Assembly (NCBI RefSeq): GCF_014650895.1
Contig: NZ_BMVV01000013.1
Location: 1,097-65,096 of the forward strand
Origin: Streptomyces omiyaensis
GTDB lineage: Bacteria > Actinomycetota > Actinomycetes > Streptomycetales > Streptomycetaceae
DNA: 64,000 nucleotides
Direction of reading: 5' to 3'
Shown: piece by piece, positions 16,424 through 24,974 of the stretch
Layout: every line of letters begins with the position of its first letter
Position numbering within the stretch: the stretch's first letter is position 1
Translations under genes and position numbers: made by a program
The notes under the pieces: model-generated
Database searches by the model: none
The model's input: only the letters and a program-made list of their open reading frames with translations
What the model was told of the DNA's origin: nothing

Positions 16424-17932
16424 ATGGGCGCGCCCGTGCGGGAGGACACCCGCCTTTCCCTCTGGCAGCGCGTGCGCACCTACGCCGTGCCGCCCGCCAC
16501 GATCGAGACCGCCACCGCCCGCCGCCTCGCCGGCGACTGGGCCGGTGCCTGCGCCGCGGCCGGCGTGGACCTCGACCTGACCCCCCGGGCCCTGGCCCGG
16601 ACCCACGGCACCGAGCTCGCCGCCCGCGTGCGCGCCGACCTCCGCCGCCTCGCCCCCGACCTGCTCCGCTGGCACCTGCCGCGAACCGCCGAGGACGGCC
16701 TGCTCCGCCCCGGACTCACCGTCACCCTGGCCGTCTACGACCGGCACGAGGCCCCCGGCGGCGGGCCGCCGCGCCCCGTCCACCTGGTGGCCCGCACCGC
16801 ACCCGCCTGGGCCGACGCCGGACAGCGGATCTCCCTCGCCCTCTGGGAGGGCCCGCCCGCCGGCCGGGACCCGCGCGGATGGAGCGCGGACGGCCCCGGC
16901 GCTGCCGCCCATCCCCACCCGCACCCCAGCCGGCGCTTCCGGCTCGACCTCCACCGTCACCTGTGGGACGCGACCCGGGCCGGGGAGCTCCGCGGCCGGT
17001 CCGGCGCCGACCTGCTGCCCGCCCTCCCGGCCGCGCCCGACGACCCGCCGGGACCCGGATGGGCGGTGCACCGGTGGGCCGCCGAGGCCCGCCTGCTGCT
17101 CGCCGCCGACGGCCGGGGCGACGCCCCCGTCCTCGTACGCCTCGGGGCCCGGCGGCGGCTCCTCCTCGCGCCGGACCCGGACGGGACGCTCCGCACCGCG
17201 CCGGCGCCGGGACGGGGGCGGGCCGCACCGGGCGCGCCGGGGGACCGGGACGCCCGGTGGCCGGCCGTGCTTCCCGACGCGGCCGTCTGGATCCCGCCCG
17301 ACCTCGCGCTGCTCCGCGCCGGCCTGGTCACCCCCGACGACCTCCACCCGCTCGTCGCCGCGGCCCTGGTCCCCGGCCACCGGCCGGACCCCGCCGCCCG
17401 GCACGCGGCGGCGGACGACGCGGACGCGGTGCGGACGGTGGAGTGCCAGGGGGGCACGCACCGCATCGGCCTCGTCGACGGCGTACTCGCGCCGCTCGAC
17501 CACGACCCGGCCGAACTCCGCCGCGAGGAGCTCCTCGTCGCCCTCTCCGGCACGCCCCTGCCCTGCCTGCGGGCGATCGACGAGGCGCACCGCAGCCCCA
17601 CCTGCCTCACCGGCGTCCGCGAGCGCCTCGCCCACGGCGACACGGCCGGCGCGCTCGCCGTCGTCGAGGCCCTGCTCGGCCCCGGCGCCGCCCTGCGCGA
17701 CGGTCCCCTGCGCGAGGCCCTCGAACGCGCCGCGACCCGCAGGCTCCTGCACGGGCTCTACCGGGCGGGGCTGCGCGCCACCGGCCCCGACGACGTCCCC
17801 GAACCCCCGCCCGCCCCCGGGTCCGGCCCGGGCGGCGGCCGCCCCCGGCCACCCCGGGGCCACCGCCGCGCCGCCCGCACGGCCCGCCGCCTCGCCCGCC
17901 GAGGCCACCCCCGCCACGCCCACCTCCACTGA
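16424..17932 (+). CDS. Unknown 502-residue protein upstream of the MoxR/VWA pair
   Basis: No family is recognised. The protein is soluble and rich in Ala, Pro, Arg and His. It starts MGAPVREDTRLSLWQRVRTYAVPP and has an early helical domain (to about residue 100) and a beta-rich middle. A Cys/His-containing stretch (ECQGGTHRIGLVDGVLAPLDHDP) lies about 350 residues in, and the C-terminal tail is very basic (GHRRAARTARRLARRGH). No signal peptide or membrane segment is seen. It is followed on the same strand, after a 230-bp gap full of tandem repeats, by the MoxR ATPase and the VWA protein. The shared direction suggests a joint function, perhaps as adaptor or substrate. An in-frame GTG at 16418 is an alternative start. 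Confidence 0.7.
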   Translation: MGAPVREDTRLSLWQRVRTYAVPPATIETATARRLAGDWAGACAAAGVDLDLTPRALARTHGTELAARVRADLRRLAPDLLRWHLPRTAEDGLLRPGLTVTLAVYDRHEAPGGGPPRPVHLVARTAPAWADAGQRISLALWEGPPAGRDPRGWSADGPGAAAHPHPHPSRRFRLDLHRHLWDATRAGELRGRSGADLLPALPAAPDDPPGPGWAVHRWAAEARLLLAADGRGDAPVLVRLGARRRLLLAPDPDGTLRTAPAPGRGRAAPGAPGDRDARWPAVLPDAAVWIPPDLALLRAGLVTPDDLHPLVAAALVPGHRPDPAARHAAADDADAVRTVECQGGTHRIGLVDGVLAPLDHDPAELRREELLVALSGTPLPCLRAIDEAHRSPTCLTGVRERLAHGDTAGALAVVEALLGPGAALRDGPLREALERAATRRLLHGLYRAGLRATGPDDVPEPPPAPGSGPGGGRPRPPRGHRRAARTARRLARRGHPRHAHLH

Positions 17933-17966
17933 CCCGTCCCCGCCACGCCCCGAGGCGCGCCGTGCT

Positions 17967-18123
17967 CCTGGGCGTACCGCCTTCCTGGGCGTACCGCCTT
18001 CCGAGGCGCACCCCGCCCCGAAAAGCGCCGCCCCGCCCCGCACCACCCGCCCCGCACCACCCGCGGCGCGCCGCAAAGGCGGCGTGCCCGCCGTCCCCCT
18101 CCCGTGCCCGCCGTCCCCCTCCC
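17967..18123. repeat. Three separate two-copy tandem repeats in one intergenic region
   Basis: Three exact duplications lie within 160 bp. CCTGGGCGTACCGCCTT is at 17967-17983 and 17984-18000. GCCCCGCACCACCC is at 18035-18048 and 18049-18062. GTGCCCGCCGTCCCCCTCCC is at 18084-18103 and 18104-18123. They lie between the unknown protein and the MoxR gene and do not encode anything obvious. They may result from slippage; I see no terminator. Confidence 0.85.
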
Positions 18124-18162
18124 GTGCCCCGGCACGCCCGCGTCCCCTCCAGGTGATGACCC

Positions 18163-19380
18163 ATGCGCACCCCCGCCCCCGCGAACCCCGCCCCGCTCGA
18201 CGTCGCCGCCGACCTCCTCGCCCTCCTGGGCGACACCCGCACCGAGCCACGCTCCGACGGCCAGCTGGAGGCGCTGACCCTCGCCGTCGCCGCCGACCTG
18301 CCCGTCCTCCTCTGGGGCGAGCCCGGCATCGGCAAGACCGCGGCCCTCACCCGGCTCGCCGAGGAGCTCGACCTGCCGCTGACCACCGTCATCGCCAGCG
18401 TCCACGAGCCGACCGACTTCTCCGGGCTGCCCGTCCTCGGCGACGACCCCGCCGTGCGCGGGGTGGCGATGGCGCCGCCGGACTGGGCCGTCCGCCTGGT
18501 CCGGGAAGGACGGGGCCTGCTCTTCCTCGACGAGCTGTCCACCGCCCCGCCCGCCGTCCAGGCCGCCCTCCTCCGGCTCGTCCTGGAACGCAGGGTCGGC
18601 GCCCTCGTCCTCCCGCCCGGGGTGCGGATCGTGGCCGCCGCCAACCCCCGCGCCTCCGCCGCCGACGGATGGGAGCTGAGCGCCCCGCTCGCCAACCGGT
18701 TCGTCCACCTGCGCTGGACCCACGAGCACGAGGTCGTCGTCCGGGGCCTCGGCGGCACCTGGCCCCGCGCGGTCCTGCCCGGCCTCGACCCGGCGCGCCT
18801 CCCCGAGGCGGTGGACCGCGCCCGCCGGGCGGTCTGCGGACTGCTCGGCGCGCGGCCGACGCTCGTCCACCGGCTCCCGGGGGAGGAGACCCGCCGGGGC
18901 GGGCCCTGGCCCTCGCCCCGCAGCTGGGACATGACGCTGCGGCTCGTCGCCTTCGCCGCCGTCGCCGGCTCCTCCCGCGAGGTCCTCTCCCTCCTCGTCC
19001 GGGGCACCGTCGGGGACGGCCCCGGCTTCGAACTCCTCGCCTGGCTGGACCGGATGGACCTCCCCGACCCCGAGGAACTCCTCGCCGACCCGGCCGGATC
19101 CGTCCTCCCCGAACGCGGCGACCGGCGCCAGGCCGCGCTCGAAGGCGTCGTGGCCGCCGTCCGCGAACGCCCCTCCCGGGACCGCTGGAACGCCGCCTGG
19201 GCCCTGCTCGCCCGCGCCGTCGAGACCGGCCCGCCGGACCTCGTCGTCGTGCCCGCCACCTCGCTCGCCGCGCTCCGGCGCGACGACTGGGACGTGCCCG
19301 TGGCCATCGAACGCCTCGCGGGCGCCGTCGATCTCTCCCGTCGCGCGGTCCGGCCGGCCGCCGCGCAGGGACGCCGATGA
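18163..19380 (+). CDS. MoxR-type AAA+ ATPase
   Basis: A 405-residue AAA+ protein with Walker A GEPGIGKTAAL near residue 54 and Walker B RGLLFLDELS near residue 122. It also has the sensor-1 region (VRIVAAANPRASAADGWELSAPLANRF) and a C-terminal lid. The fingerprints SVHEPTDFSGLPV and DELSTAPPAVQAALL match MoxR ATPases that work with VWA-domain partners to insert metals or remodel complexes. Its stop overlaps the ATG of the VWA gene (ATGA at 19377-19380), so the two are translationally coupled. The substrate is unknown. Confidence 0.88.
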   Translation: MRTPAPANPAPLDVAADLLALLGDTRTEPRSDGQLEALTLAVAADLPVLLWGEPGIGKTAALTRLAEELDLPLTTVIASVHEPTDFSGLPVLGDDPAVRGVAMAPPDWAVRLVREGRGLLFLDELSTAPPAVQAALLRLVLERRVGALVLPPGVRIVAAANPRASAADGWELSAPLANRFVHLRWTHEHEVVVRGLGGTWPRAVLPGLDPARLPEAVDRARRAVCGLLGARPTLVHRLPGEETRRGGPWPSPRSWDMTLRLVAFAAVAGSSREVLSLLVRGTVGDGPGFELLAWLDRMDLPDPEELLADPAGSVLPERGDRRQAALEGVVAAVRERPSRDRWNAAWALLARAVETGPPDLVVVPATSLAALRRDDWDVPVAIERLAGAVDLSRRAVRPAAAQGRR

Positions 19381-20630
19381 GCACCCCCGCCGCCGCCCCG
19401 GTCCCGCCCGGACAGGCCCTCGACCGCGAGAAGCTCCACACCGCCCGCCTGTACGCCGTCCGCGTCCGGCCCTACCTGGCCACCGCCCTCTTCGCCCTGC
19501 GGGTCGTGCCCACCCGGAGCGTCCCCACCATGGGCGTCGACCGGCACTGGCGGATGTACGTCTCCCCGGCCTTCGTCGACCGCACGCCGATGCGGGAGCT
19601 CGCCGGCGTCTGGGTCCACGAGGTGGCCCACCTCCTCCGCGACCACCACGGACGCGGCGACCGCCTCGCCCGCGACCTCGGCCGCGACGGCGAGGCCGAA
19701 CGCCTCCGCGTCAACATCGCCGGCGACTTCGAGATCAACGACGACGTCTACGGCGACGGCCTCCCGCGCCCCGCCGGAGCCCTCCGGCCCGAGATGCTCG
19801 ACCTGGCCCCCGGGCTGCTGATGGAGGACTACCTCAGGGCGGTGCGCCTCGTGCCCCGTACCCCCGCGATGGCCTGGCTCGACTGCGGAAGCGGTGCCGA
19901 CGGGCGCGACCGGGCGTGGGAACTCGGCCCCGACGGCGCCGACGGGCTCACCCCCCAGGAGCGCGAAGCCGTCGTGTACCGCGTGGCCCAGGGGATCGAC
20001 GGGCACCCCGGCACCGCCCCCGCGGGCTGGAGGCGCTGGGCCGAGGAGGTCTGCCACCCGCCCCAGCCCTGGCGCGAGCTCCTCGGCGCGGCCCTCCGCG
20101 CCGCCGTCTCCGCGGCCGGGGCGGGCGACGACTACACCTACCGGCGTCCCGCCCGCCGCGCCGCCTCCCTCCCCGGCGTCGTCCTCCCGGGCCTCCGCCG
20201 CACCCCGCCGCGCGTCGGCGTCGTCATCGACACCTCCGGCTCCGTCTCCGACACCGAACTCGGCAGCGCCCTCCTGGAGGTCGCCGCGATCACCCGTGCC
20301 CTCGGCGGCCGCCGGGACCTCGTCACCGTCATCGCCTGCGACGCCGCCGCCCACACCGCCTCACGCCTCTGCGCCGACGCCGAGATCCCCCTCGTCGGAG
20401 GCGGCGGCACCGACCTCCGCGCCGGCTTCTCCCGCGCCCTCCGCCTCAGCCCCCGTCCCGACGTCCTGGTCGTCCTCACCGACGGCCAGACGCCCTGGCC
20501 CGCCGCCGCCCCCTCCTGCCGCACCGTCGTCGGCCTCTTCCCCCGCCCGCCCGTCACGCGCCCCGGCGACGAGGAGGACGAGTTCCTGCGCACGCCGCCG
20601 GCGTGGGCGAGGACGGTCGAGATCGGATGA
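19377..20630 (+). CDS. DUF2201-type metallopeptidase-like / VWA domain protein
   Basis: A 417-residue two-part protein. The N-terminal half resembles the DUF2201 putative metallopeptidase domain, with HEVAHLLRDHH (HExxH) near residue 80 and a downstream NIAGDFEINDDVY motif. The C-terminal third is a VWA-like domain with the metal-ion site DTSGSVSDTE near residue 284 and later conserved residues (GGGGTDLRAGF, VLTDGQTPW). The pair with MoxR is a known bacterial module: the ATPase remodels a client held by the VWA protein. Here the client might be the 502-residue product encoded upstream, which is inference. Overlap with the ATPase gene indicates an operon. Confidence 0.85.
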   Translation: MSTPAAAPVPPGQALDREKLHTARLYAVRVRPYLATALFALRVVPTRSVPTMGVDRHWRMYVSPAFVDRTPMRELAGVWVHEVAHLLRDHHGRGDRLARDLGRDGEAERLRVNIAGDFEINDDVYGDGLPRPAGALRPEMLDLAPGLLMEDYLRAVRLVPRTPAMAWLDCGSGADGRDRAWELGPDGADGLTPQEREAVVYRVAQGIDGHPGTAPAGWRRWAEEVCHPPQPWRELLGAALRAAVSAAGAGDDYTYRRPARRAASLPGVVLPGLRRTPPRVGVVIDTSGSVSDTELGSALLEVAAITRALGGRRDLVTVIACDAAAHTASRLCADAEIPLVGGGGTDLRAGFSRALRLSPRPDVLVVLTDGQTPWPAAAPSCRTVVGLFPRPPVTRPGDEEDEFLRTPPAWARTVEIG

Positions 20631-20640
20631 CGGCCCGTCG

Positions 20641-20800
20641 CTCCCGGATCCCGGATCCCGAATCCAGGGCCGGGAGGAGACGGTCTTCCGGGTTCGGGAC
20701 CCGGGGTGTTCGGGACCCGGGGTGTTCGGGAGTTCGGGTGTCCGGGACCCCGGCCCCCGTCGTCCGGGACCCTCGGGACAACCGGTACCGGTGGTTTCGG
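20641..20800. repeat. GGGACCC-rich repeat region with a 16-bp tandem duplication
   Basis: The gap between the VWA gene and the oxygenase contains GTTCGGGACCCGGGGT twice in tandem (20692-20707 and 20708-20723) and a partial third copy (20724-20731). Repeated CCGGATCC and GGGACC motifs lie on either side. GGGACCC is nearly self-complementary, so many alternative hairpins are possible. No coding frame is convincing. Confidence 0.75.
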
Positions 20801-20855
20801 ATCCCGGCCCCGACGGCCGGGGTCCCGTCCGCCCCGCCGCGCGTAGCCTGGCCCC

Positions 20856-21752
20856 ATGAGGCAGGACGCCGATCCCGGGCTCTTCGGGCCCCGCTCCGTG
20901 ACCTGGCAGCTGCACGGCGACCCGGTGATGTGGATCGCCGGGGTGCGGGCCCTGTACCTCCAGGCCCTGCACCCCGTCGCCGTGCGCGGAGTCATGATCA
21001 ACAGCAGCTTCCGGGAGGACCCCTGGGGGCGGCTGATGCGCACGGCGGGCTTCGTCGGGACGCTCAGCTACGGGACCCGGGAGGCGGCCGAGGCGGCGGG
21101 CGCGCGGGTGCGCCGGATCCACCGCCTCCTCGGCGTGGACGACCCGCGCCTGCTGCTCTGGGTCCACTGCGCCGAGATCGACTCGTACGTCTCCGTCGCC
21201 CGCCGCTCGGGACTCCCGCTCACCGGGGAGCCCGCCGACCGCTACGTGGACGAACAGCGCACCTCCGCGCGGCTCGTGGGGCTCGACCCGGCGACCGTGC
21301 CGGCCACCGAGCAGGGGCTCGCCGCGTACTTCGACGCCGTCCGCGGGGAGCTCGCCGCCGGCGAGGACGCCCGCGCCGTCCTCGACTTCCTGCGCAGGCC
21401 GCCCGTGCCGCCCGCGCTGGCCGCCGGTCGGGCCCTCGTCTGGCGGCGGGTCAGCTCGCTGGCGTACGCCACCCTGCCGGAATGGGCCCACGAGCTCTAC
21501 GGCAGGCCCGTGCCGCCCGCCGCGACCGTCACCCGGCGCCTCGTCTCCACCGCCCGTCTGCTGCGCCGCGTCCCGGCGACGCTCCGGTGGCGGCTCCCGC
21601 CCGGCCACATCCTCCGCGCCATGGAGCGGCTCGGCCCCGCCACCCGGCCCGACCCGTACACACTGTCCGACCGGGCGGCCATACTGGACAGGCCGGAGAG
21701 CGTGCACGGAATCGACGGGGGCGACGGCACACGATGGGGGACATCAGACTGA
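20856..21752 (+). CDS. MpaB/rubber-oxygenase-like (DUF2236) family protein
   Basis: A 298-residue, mostly helical protein. The pattern GPRSVTWQLHGDPVMWIAGVRALYLQALHPVAVRGV, followed by VHCAEIDSYVSVARR and an Arg/His-rich helical C-terminus, is that of the DUF2236 oxygenase family. That family includes MpaB-type oxygenases and latex-clearing proteins, which bind heme or another metal through conserved His residues. Actinobacteria carry many paralogues, mostly without known substrate. The 3' end overlaps the start of the kinase gene by 19 bp, so the two are probably co-transcribed. Confidence 0.8.
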   Translation: MRQDADPGLFGPRSVTWQLHGDPVMWIAGVRALYLQALHPVAVRGVMINSSFREDPWGRLMRTAGFVGTLSYGTREAAEAAGARVRRIHRLLGVDDPRLLLWVHCAEIDSYVSVARRSGLPLTGEPADRYVDEQRTSARLVGLDPATVPATEQGLAAYFDAVRGELAAGEDARAVLDFLRRPPVPPALAAGRALVWRRVSSLAYATLPEWAHELYGRPVPPAATVTRRLVSTARLLRRVPATLRWRLPPGHILRAMERLGPATRPDPYTLSDRAAILDRPESVHGIDGGDGTRWGTSD

Positions 21753-24010
21753 TCCAGGGGCGCTACCGCCTGCACGAGGTCATCGGCCGCGGCGGCATGG
21801 GCGAGGTGTGGCGCTCCACCGACGAGGCGCTGGGCCGCGGGGTCGCGGTCAAGTGCCTGAAACCGCTGGGCCCGCACCAGGACGCGGGCGTCCAGACCGT
21901 GGTGCGCGAGCGGTTCCGCCGCGAGGCGCGGGTCGCGGCCGCGCTCCAGCACCGGGGCATCACCGTCGTCCACGACTTCGGGGAGTACGAGGGAGTGCTC
22001 TTCCTCGTCATGGAGCTGCTGGAGGGCCGGAACCTCAGCCAGCTCCTCGCCGCCAACGCGCGCAACCCCCTCCCGGTCCACGAGGTCGTCGACATCGCCG
22101 ACCAGGTCGCCGACGCCCTCGAGTACACCCACCGGATGGGGATCGTCCACCGCGACCTCAAGCCCGCCAACATCATGCGGCTGCGCGACGGCACGGTGAA
22201 GATCTGCGACTTCGGGATAGCGCGCCTCGGCGCCGACATGGGCTTCACCTCGCGGCTCACCGGCACCGGCATCGCCATGGGCACCCCCCACTACATGTCG
22301 CCGGAGCAGATCGGCGGCGGCGACATCGACCACCGCAGCGACCTCTACTCTCTCGGCTGCGTCCTGTACGAACTCGCCACCGGGGCGCCGCCGTTCGACC
22401 TCGACGACTCCTGGGCGGTGCTCGTCGGCCACCGGGACACCATCCCGAGCCCGCCGCGCGCCCACCGCTCCGAGCTGCCCGACTACTTCGACCGGCTCGT
22501 CGTCGACCTGCTCGCCAAAGTGCCCGACCAGCGCCCGCGCGACGCCTCCGACCTGCGCCGCCGGATCGTGGACGGCCGCACGCTCGGCGGCCGGGGACAC
22601 ACCCTGCCGTTCCCCTCCGACCCGCCGGACCCCACCGACGGTGCGGGCGCCGTCCCCGTACCGGAGCACGGCGGCCCGCCCGCCTGGGCCCGGGACGTCA
22701 CCGGCGGACCGCGTCCGGCCGTGCCCGGCGCGCCCCGTCCCGCCGGCCACGACCCGGCCGCGGCCGTCCTCACCACCGAGTGGACCACCGCCGGGCCGGG
22801 CCCGGCGGGCCACGGCGGGGCCGCCCGCCCCACGGCGGACGCCACTCCCGAGCTGCTCGCCGTGCTCGCCGCCCGCCACCGCGCGGGCCTCGGCCTCGGC
22901 CGCCTCGGCCGCTGGAACGAGGCGGAGCAGCTGCACCGCTCCGTCGCCGGGGACCGGACCCGGGTCCTCGGGCCGGACCACCCCGACACCCTGGCCAGCA
23001 CCTACGAGGTCGCCTTCGCCCTGGGACGGCTCGGGCGCACGGCGGAGGCCCTGGAGGCCTTCGAGCGCGTCGCCGAGGCCCGGGCCCGCACCCTGGGCCC
23101 CGACCACCCCGACACCCTGGCGGCACGCCAGGAGCGGGCCTACACCCTCGGCCGCCTCGGCCGCCACGCCGAGGCCCACGCGCTGTACGCCGAGGTCCTC
23201 GCGGCCCGGGAGCGCACCGCCGGAGCCGACCACCCCGACACCCTGCGGTGCCGCCACAACCTCGCGTACACCCTCGCCCGGCTCGGGCGCCTGGAGGAGT
23301 CGTACCGCACCGCCCTGTCGGTCGCCGACACCCGCACCCGGCTGCTCGGCGCCGACCACCCCGACACCCTCGTCACCCGGCACGAACTCGCCCACACCCT
23401 GGGGCGCCTGGGCCGTGCCGAGGAGGCCCTCGACCAGTACCGCGCGGTGGCCGAGGGGCGGGCCTCGTCGCTGGGCCCGGACCATCCGGACACCCTCGCG
23501 GCCCGCTACGAGACCAGCGCCTGTCTCGGCCGCCTCGGCCGGGCCGCCGACGCCCTCGCCGTCTGCCGGGACCTGGTCGCCGTCCGCACCCGCACCCAGG
23601 GTGCCGACGCCCCGGAGACCCTGCGGGTCCGGCACGCCCTCTCCGTCCACCTCGCCCGCCTCGGCCGCTGGCAGGAGGCGCTCGACACCGCCCAGGCGGT
23701 GCACGCCGCCCGGCGGCGGGTGCTGGGCCCGGACCACCCCGACACCCTGCGCAGCCGCCGCGAGGCCGCCGTCTTCCTCGGCCGCCTCGGCCGCTGGGAG
23801 GAGGCGCTCGCCCCGCTGCGCTCGCTCGCCGAGGCGCGTGGCCGGACCCTGGGCCCGCTCCACCCGGACACCCTCTCCGCCCTCGCCGACCTCACCCACT
23901 GCCTCGACCGGCTCGGCCGCCACACCGAGGCCGACGCCGTCCGGCGCGGCGCCGGCGCGCCGTCCGACGGCCCCGGACCCGCCGGGCCGAGCACTCCGGG
24001 CCGGCCGTGA
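21734..24010 (+). CDS. Serine/threonine protein kinase with C-terminal kinesin-light-chain-type TPR array
   Basis: A 758-residue protein. The N-terminal Hanks-type kinase domain (about 8-275) has the glycine loop GRGGMGEVW, the ATP-binding lysine in VAVKCL, catalytic loop HRDLKPANIM, DFGIAR and the APE-equivalent GTPHYMSPEQI, so it should be active. A Pro/Gly-rich linker leads to eight to nine repeats of about 42 residues, each containing LGxDHPDTL and LGRLGR, of the TPR_10/TPR_12 type seen in kinesin light chains. No membrane segment is seen, so it is cytoplasmic and likely senses through protein-protein contacts. The start overlaps the upstream oxygenase gene; a phosphopantetheinyl transferase follows. 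Confidence 0.88.
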   Translation: MGDIRLIQGRYRLHEVIGRGGMGEVWRSTDEALGRGVAVKCLKPLGPHQDAGVQTVVRERFRREARVAAALQHRGITVVHDFGEYEGVLFLVMELLEGRNLSQLLAANARNPLPVHEVVDIADQVADALEYTHRMGIVHRDLKPANIMRLRDGTVKICDFGIARLGADMGFTSRLTGTGIAMGTPHYMSPEQIGGGDIDHRSDLYSLGCVLYELATGAPPFDLDDSWAVLVGHRDTIPSPPRAHRSELPDYFDRLVVDLLAKVPDQRPRDASDLRRRIVDGRTLGGRGHTLPFPSDPPDPTDGAGAVPVPEHGGPPAWARDVTGGPRPAVPGAPRPAGHDPAAAVLTTEWTTAGPGPAGHGGAARPTADATPELLAVLAARHRAGLGLGRLGRWNEAEQLHRSVAGDRTRVLGPDHPDTLASTYEVAFALGRLGRTAEALEAFERVAEARARTLGPDHPDTLAARQERAYTLGRLGRHAEAHALYAEVLAARERTAGADHPDTLRCRHNLAYTLARLGRLEESYRTALSVADTRTRLLGADHPDTLVTRHELAHTLGRLGRAEEALDQYRAVAEGRASSLGPDHPDTLAARYETSACLGRLGRAADALAVCRDLVAVRTRTQGADAPETLRVRHALSVHLARLGRWQEALDTAQAVHAARRRVLGPDHPDTLRSRREAAVFLGRLGRWEEALAPLRSLAEARGRTLGPLHPDTLSALADLTHCLDRLGRHTEADAVRRGAGAPSDGPGPAGPSTPGRP

Positions 24011-24035
24011 AACCGGCCCCGGCCGCGCTGATTTA

Positions 24036-24818
24036 ATGAACGATGTGATCATCGACCCCCTCGGTGCCCCCGCCCCCGCGCCCCGCACGCCCGCCACCGG
24101 CCCGGCCCCCGGGCCCGCCCGGGCCGACGTCGACCTGTGGCAGCTCCGCGTGGACCACCTCGCGGAGGATGAGCTCGATCCCTCCGAGCTCGACGCCGAG
24201 GAGCGCGTGCGCCTCGCCGGGCCCCTGCGGGTCGCGGACCGCCTCCGGTACGGCGTCGGGCACATCGCGCTGCGCCGTCTCCTCGCGCCCCGCCTGGGCG
24301 TCGCGCCCGCCGAGGTCGTCTACCGCCGGGAGCCCTGCCCCGGCTGCGGCGCCCCGCACGGCCGGCCGGCCGTCGAAGGCCCGCCCGGCGCCCCGCACTT
24401 CTCCCTCTCGCACAGCGGCGACGTGGTCCTCATCGGCATCGCGGCCCGGACCGTCGGCGTGGACGTCGAGGGCTTCCCCAAGGCCGCCACCGTCCGCGAG
24501 GTGACCCCGGCCCTCCACCCGCTGGAACGGGCCGAGATCACCGCCGCCGGGGAGACCCCCGAGGCGTTCGCCCGCGTCTGGAGCCGCAAGGAGGCCTACC
24601 TCAAGGGCCTCGGCATCGGCATGGCCCGCTCCCTCGACAAGGACTACCTCGGCGAGCACGACCCCTCCGCCCTCCCCGAGGGGTGGGACGTCCGCAGCGT
24701 GCCCACCGCCGACGGACACGCGGCGGCCGTCGCCGTCGCGGGCCCGCTCGGACTCGTCCGTACGAGTTGGCTTCCGGCCTCCTTCGTCACCGCCGGATCC
24801 GTCGGCACACCCGCCTGA
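24036..24818 (+). CDS. Sfp/Sfp-like 4'-phosphopantetheinyl transferase
   Basis: A 260-residue protein of Sfp size with the family motifs: HFSLSHSGDVVLIGIA, VGVDVEGF (the magnesium-binding Asp in the VGVDVE motif) and VWSRKEAYLKGLGIGM. It should transfer the phosphopantetheine arm of CoA to carrier proteins of polyketide, peptide or fatty acid synthases. No such synthase is in the window, so it probably acts in trans. The start (ATG 24036, or GTG 24045) has no clear ribosome binding site and follows the kinase stop by 25 bp, suggesting reliance on coupled translation. An N-terminal Pro-rich stretch of about 30 residues is extra. Confidence 0.88.
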   Translation: MNDVIIDPLGAPAPAPRTPATGPAPGPARADVDLWQLRVDHLAEDELDPSELDAEERVRLAGPLRVADRLRYGVGHIALRRLLAPRLGVAPAEVVYRREPCPGCGAPHGRPAVEGPPGAPHFSLSHSGDVVLIGIAARTVGVDVEGFPKAATVREVTPALHPLERAEITAAGETPEAFARVWSRKEAYLKGLGIGMARSLDKDYLGEHDPSALPEGWDVRSVPTADGHAAAVAVAGPLGLVRTSWLPASFVTAGSVGTPA

Positions 24819-24920
24819 GCAGCGGCGACGCCCCGGCGTGAAGCTGAACTGCGAGCGCGCTTAAGAAAACCTCGATGGACCGCGAGCCCCCGGTACGGAA
24901 GATTCGTTCCCGAGGATCTT

Positions 24921-24938
24921 GGGCACGCGCGCGTGCCC
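24921..24938. promoter_or_regulatory. 18-bp perfect palindrome upstream of tdh
   Basis: GGGCACGCGCGCGTGCCC is fully self-complementary and lies 36 bp before the tdh start. It could be an operator for a dimeric regulator or a leader hairpin. The rest of the 156-bp gap (24819-24974) is relatively AT-rich near 24860-24910, where the promoter is expected. Confidence 0.45.
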
Positions 24939-24974
24939 TGACCCGTACATCACAGGACACGCACGTCGGGAGCC

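Noticed and set aside
18163..24010. An anti-phage (conflict) island built on MoxR, VWA and a TPR kinase
   Set aside because: No nuclease, protease effector, toxin or reverse transcriptase is present, and the genes alternate with ordinary metabolic genes; the module is more likely housekeeping or signalling.
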